64,000 nt of DNA from Pseudophaeomoniella oleicola. Taxonomy: Eukaryota; Ascomycota; Eurotiomycetes; Phaeomoniellales; Phaeomoniellaceae. The translations under genes were made by a program, and so were the position numbers. The stretch lies in assembly GCA_003868215.1 (NCBI GenBank), contig QWDQ01000030.1, forward strand, positions 124,001 through 188,000, in the 5' to 3' direction. The first letter of the stretch is position 1; the number at the start of each line of letters is the position of its first letter. Of the stretch, positions 57,358-64,000 are shown in pieces. The notes below the pieces were generated by a model. That model was given only the letters and a program-made list of their open reading frames with translations, was not told the DNA's origin and did not search any database.

Positions 57358-58188
57358 TCATCTTGACTTGTCGGTAGGTAGCCCTGCTTGCGTAGCGGGT
57401 TTCTGTGGACTGATTCTTTTCGCAAACGTTTCGATCAGCTTCAACGCTTGCCCCGTGCCGTCCTCGATCTTGAGCCTCTCTTCCCACGTCATCTTTTTGA
57501 GCACATAAGCACTAACGACGTCTGGCTCACGGCTCTCGGGTCGACCGATACCAACGCCGAGTTTGATGACGGACGCTCGATCGAAGAGACGAGCCTGCTG
57601 CAAGGCCGGCCAGACGGATTTCAGGCCGTTGTGTCCCTTGTTGCTCGTGTTCTTGCCCCGTTCCTTGACAGTCCCCGGGGCTAGTTCCATCTCGTCGTGG
57701 AGGATGACGAGGCCGACGCTCTTGGTGTCGGTTGTTCCGGCGCCGGCACCTTGCCGTACGAACGCGGCGAGAGCGTCGCGAAGCGCAGGCCCAGATACGT
57801 TCATGTAGCTAGGCGACTGCCACAGGAGCCAATCCGGGCGATCATACGGGACGGTGGTCAAGCCCTTCGCGAGCGACTGGGTCCGTGAGAACGGCGGACA
57901 TTGCAGCTCGGACGCTAAGGACTTTAGGAGGATGTGTCCGGCCGAGTGTCGGGTCTCGAGGTACGGCGCTGGGTTTCCGAGCGAGGCGATCAGGAGCCTT
58001 GACTGAGGCGCAGCGCGGGACATGGGGTTGAAAGTGAGGTCGATCGTGAGATGGATCGAGGACGAGGGTTGCGAGGAGGAGGGGGAGACCACGCGGCCTG
58101 GCTCGTCAGTGTCCGTCGAGTCGATGATGACAGGCGTCCCTGACCTCTTGGCAAGACGCCTCTGCCGTGCTAAGCTGGTGTTAGTCAT
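57358..58188 (-). CDS. PTH1: Peptidyl-tRNA hydrolase (Pth1 family)
   Basis: The frame runs from the first in-frame ATG at 58188 (276 residues). A later ATG at 58023 (MSRAAPQSRLLIASLGNP) would give the compact bacterial-like length. The region before 58188 is open but starts with GTGAGT, a 5' splice-site sequence, so an extra upstream exon cannot be excluded. The enzyme frees tRNA from peptidyl-tRNA that drops off ribosomes. Conserved elements are LIASLGNPAPYLETRHSAGH (Asn and the catalytic His of the RHSAGH block), SPSYMNVSG, VILHDEMELAPG (catalytic Asp), and NTSNKGHNGLKS (active-site Asn). All active-site residues are present. The basic N-terminal segment RQRRLAKRSG could be part of a mitochondrial signal if the longer start is used. 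Confidence 0.9.
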   Translation of the reverse strand: MTNTSLARQRRLAKRSGTPVIIDSTDTDEPGRVVSPSSSQPSSSIHLTIDLTFNPMSRAAPQSRLLIASLGNPAPYLETRHSAGHILLKSLASELQCPPFSRTQSLAKGLTTVPYDRPDWLLWQSPSYMNVSGPALRDALAAFVRQGAGAGTTDTKSVGLVILHDEMELAPGTVKERGKNTSNKGHNGLKSVWPALQQARLFDRASVIKLGVGIGRPESREPDVVSAYVLKKMTWEERLKIEDGTGQALKLIETFAKRISPQKPATQAGLPTDKSR

Positions 58189-58868
58189 GCAAATATTCGC
58201 GGCGACGGCGCTTTTTCTTTTTGGGTACAGATTGGGTAGTATACGTGAAAAAGAAGAAGAAGAAGGGAGACTCACTGCTGAGGATTATATTGGAAGACGA
58301 GCCTCCAGATCTACGTACCACATTGGCTGTGCGTCATCGGGTAGATTCTAGGAGGGAAAAAAAGGTTCAGGATGGTGCCGCGGCGCCTTGTGGCAATCAA
58401 TAATTACTGTAATCAGGTTGTTTCAGGGTCCAGTGTGAGTACAGTGTTGCTGACTCATCGTCCTTGACGCTGTTAAAGGCATTGTGTTTGTAATAAAGCC
58501 GAGACTCTTGCTGTAATATGCATAGAGAGCAGATCTCGATAGGAAATCGATATTTGACGGAAGAGAATGCCGTACGTTTAATTGGAAGGCTGCTGTCTAC
58601 GTGTTGTATTCGCCATCTGTCAGTATGATGGAGAGATAGGGCTGAGGAGATAAGAAATATAATCGGTTATCTGTCATAGTTGCTACGACAAGATCTACTT
58701 GCACTAATTACCATTTCCCTCTTCTCGAAGAGAGCTTGACTTGATGATACCTCGTATGCAAGAGGCTTTACTCGCCAGCACCATCCTCTTCATATGAAAA
58801 GCTGTATGCGAAACTTACATATCGAGCGACACGCTGGTCGGGTGTTCAATCTAACCTCATAGTCCACC
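58189..58868. other. Divergent spacer, PTH1 / NTA1
   Basis: 680 bases. It may contain a first exon of PTH1 near 58275-58330. A TGACTCA heptamer lies at 58451-58457, but such boxes are expected by chance in a window this size. No other feature was seen. Confidence 0.45.
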
Positions 58869-60168
58869 ATGCGGCTAGCAACAGTACAATTCGCACCGCT
58901 GGTCGGAGAGGTTACGCAAAACATTGAAAAGGCGGATAAGCTGATAAACGACGCTGAGAATGAGGGGAGGATGGCCGGCATTGAACTGTTGGTCCTGCCT
59001 GAACTGGCGTTCTCAGGTATGTATTTCCATGGCCGAGTAATGCAGATACCGGCTTGATAGGTGCTACTGTGCCTCTTGCAACAATCTGACCGGTCTTTCA
59101 TGACGACTTGAGTTTGTGTCTGACAGCAGATAACGTCTGACGGTTCTTCTAGGTTATAATCATCCTTCTCTCTCAGCCATAAAACCGTACCTTGAACCGA
59201 CAGCATCGGGTATCTCTACGAGATGGGCAAAGCAAACCGCTGCTCGCTTACAGTGTATAGTCGCTTTAGGGTATCCGGAATATACGGTGCCTGACCCTCA
59301 GACTGTTCAGGACTCGAACCATAGCCTTGAAGAAAGCTCTGGACGAGCTTCTGCTACCTTGCCTCCCGCTTCGTCGGTGACTGACTTCACCCCATCTTAC
59401 TACAATTCTCTCATCTTTGTCTCATCTGCTGGGGAAGTCCTTGCGCATTATCGGAAGACGTTCCTATATTACACCGATGAAACATGGGCATCAGAGAACA
59501 CCGAAGGGTTCTTTTCAGGACATCTGCCTCTGACTAAGCCAACGACTTCTTCACCTGCTCAACACGAAGACCTATTAAATGCAAACAAAGGTTCCGATAA
59601 GACGACGGTCGCAGCAGGGATCTGCATGGATGTAAATCCTTATAAATTTACTGCTCCATGGACTGCATATGAGTTCGCCAATCATTGCCTTAAGGTAAAA
59701 GCAAAGCTCGTGGTTCTGTCCATGGCCTGGCTTACACGCCTCTCTGGAGAGGACATTGAAACACAGAAGGAAAATCCAGATCTAAACACTGTGGGATACT
59801 GGGTTGAGAGGTTCTCACCTCTCCTGAGACCTACTACTCCACCGCGTGAAAGTCCTGAGAAGACAAACGGAAAACCGGTCAATGGAGTTGCAAGAGATTC
59901 AACCGAGGAAGAAGAAATTATCGTTATATTTGCCAATAGGACAGGCTTTGAGGGTACGGCGCCGTTAATAGGCGAAGTACGCTACGCTGGAAGTAGTTGT
60001 GTCATGGGAATGCGACGACCCCTTACCGCTGCTGAAACGGGAGAGGTCAGGATCTGGGATATTCTTGGGAGAGGTACCGAAGAGGTATTGGTCGTAGACA
60101 CAGAGATGACACCGAGGTACGGACTGAAGACGAAAAATCCAGCAGGCTCATCGGACGACGAAGATTGA
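58869..60168 (+). CDS. NTA1: Protein N-terminal amidase Nta1 (carbon-nitrogen hydrolase family)
   Basis: Exons 58869-59016 and 59153-60168 give 387 residues. The nitrilase-fold catalytic triad is visible. Glu45 is in LLVLPELAFSGYN, across the intron. Lys151 is in LAHYRKTFLYYTDETW. Cys207 is in AGICMDVNPYKF. Nta1 removes the side-chain amide of N-terminal Asn or Gln to make Asp or Glu, which then enter the Arg/N-degron pathway through arginylation. The YYTDE and MDVNPY segments are specific to this subgroup within the nitrilase superfamily. An acidic Ser/Glu-rich loop (DSTEEEEII) and the C-terminal GSSDDED are variable. Probably cytosolic or mitochondrial. I see no strong signal. Confidence 0.92.
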
Positions 60169-63100
60169 AAGGTGGCTCTCCTCTGGGCATTATACACCAA
60201 AGACCGCTTTGCTTATTGGCCGCTTACGGTGCTAAATGCAGACCAGGGTGTTCTGTTTGGACACTAGAGTGAATCACTCAATGCACCGGCGCAAGTATAC
60301 CAAACCTGAAAGCTCTGAACTCGAAATATCTGACGAGAGATCAATCGAGCTGCCGCAGCTGCTTACCCCCTGTGAATTCTAACGATGCCACCGACTGTTC
60401 AGAGGGACAAAACATAGAACACGTGTTTTTGTTGACAACGTTCTTGGATATCTGAAACAAATTCCTCGAAACTGAACGGAATGCAAGAGATCGCAATGCC
60501 GGATGACGTTTCCCGAACAGGAGGCGATCGCCTTGCTTTTTTGATAACTTAAGAGAAAAACGTCACCCTTGTTCTGGGCATTGCAAGACATTGCAAGATG
60601 GTCCAACAGAGAGCCTGGCGGTCTCGAAATCATGGCTGAACCCCGGGCTGAGCCGGGGTGGTGGCTCGACTCAGTAGTGACCTATAAGTTAGAAACAGGA
60701 AACAATATCAGCAATTCTACTTTCGGTCACCTCCCCTGCAGCATAAGTTAGTTAATATTAATACTTTCCCCAGCAATAACGCAAAGACATTGTGGATGCT
60801 GCCGCACATATACCGTAGTATACGCTTCGGAGGTCTGAGTAAACCTCGACTGCAGAAAGACTTGGACTCGTGGGTCCCGCTATTCTGTAACAAAGCCGGC
60901 GACTCCATTATTCAGGAACTGGTTTAGCCTCGAGTCTGCGGTGGATTTACAGTACAGTACGTACATGACTCCACTCTGCAAGCCTAAGTGTTTGATAGCT
61001 TTACAGTACATGTATTCAAGCGATGAAGAGTGAGCATTGGCTTGGCGAGGAAAAGCATGCTTGGGCAATTGATCGCATATTCAAAGTATCCAGACTATGA
61101 CAGCAGTTTGCCGTGAGGTCTATTGTCCAGGTCAGACCTCCCCATGCCGACATGCTGGCGCAGTCACGGGACACCCATACATCGACCAAGCGAATTCATA
61201 CATGCCAAAGGGACATGTGAGGAGATGTATATGAATGACTGACAGGTGTAGAGGTAATATGATGAAAGGACGTGAAATTCTTGCAAGCAAGGGTAAAGAG
61301 GTAAACAAGCGGACAAAGACGATGGCCGTGCCAGATCAACATTGTGACCATGAGAACTACGCAGTTTCGATACTGGAGACCTATTGGATCAACAATATCA
61401 AGTCATCCAAAATAGCTGATGGATCAACAAGGCAAGAGCCAACCGTTCGTTCATGCGACCGGTCCGGAATGTTTCGTTTTGTTTCTTTTTCAAAGTCGTG
61501 GCTCTGTTTTCTCTCTAACGTTACCAAAGGCTCACCTCGATTGCTCCCTGGTGAGGATTGATCGTACTATGTAAAAGGAAGGAATGACGGTGCTGGGAAT
61601 CCAGACTAAGCGAAATCGTGAGACGAGACAGAGATTAAGGGCTTATCGGGGAAAACATGTTCTTAGTGCTTTCAGTTCCAGTCCGATACTGTAGGCGAGC
61701 ATAGCCCTGTTCGACCTGTGCGACTCTTGGGACAGTAACTTCTGATTCGATACACGGTGATCCATGTCTTGATAGCATGAACATGTTGGTCAGCAGGAAG
61801 GCACCGGTCTTGCCTCTACCGGCCTACCTACCAACCAGCAAATACTGCACCTAAGTGATGACAGTTTATGCTTAGACGGCATATTGAGACAGCAAGCCCT
61901 GGAGCCGTTGTGAATGAATCCTTGTCAGAGAAGTATGATAGTCTCATACTCTCAGGTCCATGGCAGCTTAGCGAAAGTCCGGATCCATGCCTAAAGTGTA
62001 CATCAATATTTAAACTAGGATGATGCGCGTCTCGGGCAATTTTTTGCTTTTCCAAAGGGAGGACGATCTTTCATGCGCTCGCCGGGAGACCAAAATTACA
62101 GTAGAAGCATTGGTGCATTTCTCCTCTTTCGGGACATTCTTGACTAGGCAGATCCGCAGGAAGCATTTCAACACCTGCACGCATTCTTAGACGAGGGAAC
62201 AATCACGTACCGCCATGTTGAGAAATGTTCCAGCTTCTAGCCAAACAAATGCTTTCCAGCCATTGACGTTCGAAAGAAGTCAAAACAGACACCCACAGCA
62301 AGTGGAATTACAGAGGACGATGATCTCAGTGTCCCGGGAAGAGATCTGAAGCCAATCTCTGCTGCGATGTAAGAATACGGTACTGTAAATTACGAACACA
62401 CAACAGGTCGCTTTGATTCGAAGGTCACTGCCTACCTACCTAACAGTACAAGGGTTAGAAGCGGCCACACTACACGCGCGCCATTTAAGCCACCCACTAT
62501 TGACTGACCACCGTAAGGTACGCACCACCTGTAGAAGCGAGACAAGTAGGGCACCTTTTTGGAGGTCCTTTGCGGCAGCCCTTCCTCTCAGATCAATTGG
62601 AACTTTCATCAGTGCCAAACTACTCCCAGCAGAGTGTCTAGAGGATGTCCGACCGACATGAAAAGTCGTCGTGTCCGCAATGAAGCAACTCTCTGTGTGA
62701 CTGATCTGATCGTCAACAATGTGATTGTTTAAATGAGGTGGCTGTAGGATACTTTCCAATGAGAAGGCACACAGTACTGCATAAAGTACCTGTAGCAAGT
62801 AACATGTACCTTACATGCAATCCCTGAGTAATTCAGGGTAAAAACGGGTAAATTACACACTATGGACGTATCAGATGGATTGTTTCTGGCCTTTTCCCTC
62901 CCTCCTTAGTGTCCTACCGAGAACCACCCATAATCTTAAAGTGAGCAGCAACCGTCACGCCGTTACCTTTCCTTGACTCCACATCAGAAATCATTATTTT
63001 GGGTAGCATGTTAGCTTAATGTATTATTATTCCGTTTAATCTCAATTTCGCGGGAAAATAACGCAACGGTTACCGCGTCTTACAGCGCAGGCCATCGTGG

Positions 63101-64000
63101 GCATTGCCTACGCTGGACTGATTTACTATGGGAGCTGCAGCTCAATCCTTACGTGTTTTACCATACCATACCCGACCTTCCCCATCTCATTCCTATTCTC
63201 ATTCCCCTTGCCCTCCCCCGACCCTGACCAACACGCCTAACCGGCCCTAATGTGCCCTAATGGACCTAACCTCCTCCCTAGGATCCCTAGGACCGCTTGG
63301 CTCCTACTGTACACCTACATTCCCTTTCCTAGATCTGTATCTCAAACCTCCTTCTGTTCCTTTCTCGCCTCTTCACCATCTCCTCTTCAACCACCATATG
63401 CCTCGTCGCTGTCGCCATGGTCGCTGTCCCTCCTTGAGCGACCGATAATATCCTCTTCGACTTCGAATCCATCTTGTGCTGTCCATCGACAGTACAGACG
63501 ACTTTCATACGCCACTATAATAGTCATTCCAAGACTACAGTAACCGGTAGCCTTTGCGCTCCAGTCCACTCGTTCAAACCTCACCTCGTGGGCTATTTTC
63601 ATAGCCAGTACACTCGCTCGGTCGTTTATCACATCTCAGACTCAGTCCATTGTTTTGCGGAGACGGAAACCGGATCTAGGATCAGACAATTCATTCCTTC
63701 GAAACAGCCATCCCTTGCTTCAAAGCAACATATCAAGGAGGAAGCCGCGTTGTGACAGGTGGTGTTGGGACTGTATATCGTTCAACATCACGCCTTCAAG
63801 CCTCTTGCTTCATTGCCGTCGTTAAGTCAATTCGTGGCTGGTCCAGAACATCTGTACAAAGAAAGGCATTCCGTCTTGAACCTCTTTGTTTTGGTTCAGC
63901 TGGAATTCGTGCTGGATCACAGGGCCTGACTTCTGGAATACATCGCTCGTCTCGGTTGTAAGACGCTTTGATCATCTCACAAAGAGATCTCCCTCGCCTA
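60169..64000. other. Gene-poor right end, 3.8 kb
   Basis: No gene could be supported. Open frames are up to 120 codons and occur on both strands. Minor features are short CTACCTACC runs (61820, 62430) and the phased CCTA motifs at 63236-63290. The last 800 bases are pyrimidine-rich like a fungal promoter or leader, so a gene may begin just beyond the window. Confidence 0.5.

Noticed and set aside
58451-58457. TGACTCA box between PTH1 and NTA1
   Set aside because: About eight such heptamers are expected in a 64 kb window, and neither neighbour is an amino-acid biosynthesis gene.

Overview
The window looks like a nuclear chromosome segment from a filamentous ascomycete (Pezizomycotina). The evidence is short introns (about 45-210 nt) with GTATGT/GTAAGT donors and CTAAC/CTGAC branch sites, compact genes on both strands, and fungal-type versions of the proteins (mitochondrial ArgJ with the Ala-Thr self-cleavage site, Cft2, Smp3, EPS1-like membrane PDI, fungal BAHD-type transferase). 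No transposase, reverse transcriptase, rRNA, tRNA or CRISPR signal was recognised. I found 24 protein-coding genes, nearly all core housekeeping. Several needed splice reconstruction because their exons are very short (QCR10, RPL39, SKP1, the complex I 29.9 kDa subunit).

Layout. 0.3-22.6 kb is gene-dense: CFT2 (mRNA 3' end processing), a small unknown protein, an extended SDR/epimerase-like protein, a NUDT14-like Nudix hydrolase, SEC8 (exocyst), a Kap122/importin-13-type karyopherin, argJ (ornithine acetyltransferase), ORC2 (replication origin recognition), a FUN14-family mitochondrial protein and PDX1 (vitamin B6). 22.6-32.2 kb is a 9.6 kb stretch with no gene I can support. It is rich in short palindromes (TACTACGTAGTA, TACCTAGGTA) and contains a telomere-like heptamer array, and it ends at a C2H2 transcription factor gene. 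34.6-41.6 kb holds three mitochondrial electron-transport genes (QCR10 of complex III, a complex I accessory subunit, ETF-beta) interleaved with a transmembrane PDI. 41.8-47.5 kb has RPL39, SKP1, an unknown Lys/Asn-rich protein whose coding sequence runs into the start of SKP1, and SMP3 (fourth GPI mannose). 48.7-60.2 kb has a secreted SGNH/CE3-type esterase, a 987-residue F-box-like protein, a BAHD-type acyltransferase with an atypical catalytic motif, peptidyl-tRNA hydrolase and NTA1 (N-terminal amidase of the N-degron pathway). 60.2-64 kb is again gene-poor.

How the genes relate. There are no operons and no secondary-metabolite or defence cluster. Links between neighbours are mostly shared divergent promoters (SEC8/karyopherin, argJ/ORC2, FUN14/PDX1, complex I subunit/PDI, ETFB/RPL39, unknown/SMP3, PTH1/NTA1). 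I did not find a clear new biological system. The best leads are the 38-nt same-strand coding overlap between the unknown gene and SKP1, the large palindrome-rich spacer before the transcription factor, the loose cluster of respiratory genes, and the altered HxxxD motif in the BAHD protein.
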